A DNA stretch of 5,540 nucleotides from an uncultured Halomicronema sp. (GTDB taxonomy: Bacteria; Cyanobacteriota; Cyanobacteriia; Phormidesmidales; Phormidesmidaceae). How positions within the stretch are numbered: the first letter of the stretch is position 1; each line of letters begins with the position of its first letter. The position numbers and the translations under genes are program-made. The DNA lies in NCBI GenBank assembly GCA_937897665.1, contig CALCPB010000877.1, positions 1 through 5,540 of the forward strand, given 5' to 3'. Below the pieces are notes generated by a model. That model saw nothing but the letters and a program-made list of their open reading frames with translations. It made no database searches and had not been told where the DNA came from. Positions 5,516-5,540 of this stretch are shown here, one piece after another.

Positions 5516-5540
5516 ATGATGACCCTACAAACAGCTGACG
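5516..5540 (+). CDS. Start of an unidentified gene, cut by the window end
   Basis: Only MMTLQTAD is visible, too little to identify the product. AGGAG at 5501-5505 supports initiation at ATG 5516 (or the adjacent ATG 5519). It follows the nitrogenase-associated gene on the same strand, so a nif-related product is plausible. The visible residues do not match the N-termini I remember for NifH, NifS, NifU or NifP. Confidence 0.6.

Overview
The window looks like cyanobacterial DNA. The octamer GCGATCGC (HIP1), which is hugely over-represented in many cyanobacterial genomes, occurs seven times in 5.5 kb (starts at 935, 1021, 2162, 3010, 4578, 5100, 5247). The largest gene encodes a CnfR/PatB-type regulator, a family known from nitrogen-fixing cyanobacteria. 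A nitrogenase-associated ArsC-like gene lies beyond it. Together they suggest one edge of a nif region in a diazotroph. The window does not show whether the organism makes heterocysts.

Layout. At 1-150 (minus) is the 5' end of a gene that leaves the window and carries a stop at codon 6. From 151 to 506 there is no confident gene. At 507-935 (plus) is mscL, the large-conductance mechanosensitive channel. From 936 to 1302 there is no confident gene. At 1303-2010 (plus) is a secreted tandem-repeat protein whose frame is cut by two in-frame TAG codons although the repeats continue to a final TAA; a clear intrinsic terminator follows at 2070-2099. At 2200-3804 (minus) is cnfR/patB. From 3805 to about 4505 there is a long AT-rich regulatory-looking spacer with a perfect 12-bp palindrome. 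At 4506-4808 (plus) is a possible decayed lipoprotein-like ORF. At 4955-5356 (plus) is the nitrogenase-associated ArsC/Spx-like gene, and at 5516 the first codons of another plus-strand gene begin behind a strong ribosome binding site.

How the parts may work together. CnfR has two ferredoxin-type cluster motifs at the N-terminus and an XRE-type helix-turn-helix at the C-terminus. In Leptolyngbya boryana this family activates nif genes under low oxygen. The ArsC-like gene and the gene at 5516 are transcribed away from cnfR and could be its targets, but that is inference. mscL and the repeat protein have no evident link to nitrogen fixation.

The most unusual point is the repeat protein. Two adjacent 114-bp repeat copies downstream of the first TAG differ at eight positions, all synonymous, so this part evolved as translated sequence despite lying after a stop. 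Three loci in the window have in-frame stops (1-150, 1303-2010 and, less surely, 4506-4808), while mscL, cnfR and the ArsC-like gene are intact. Recent pseudogenization, sequence error and amber readthrough are the competing explanations.
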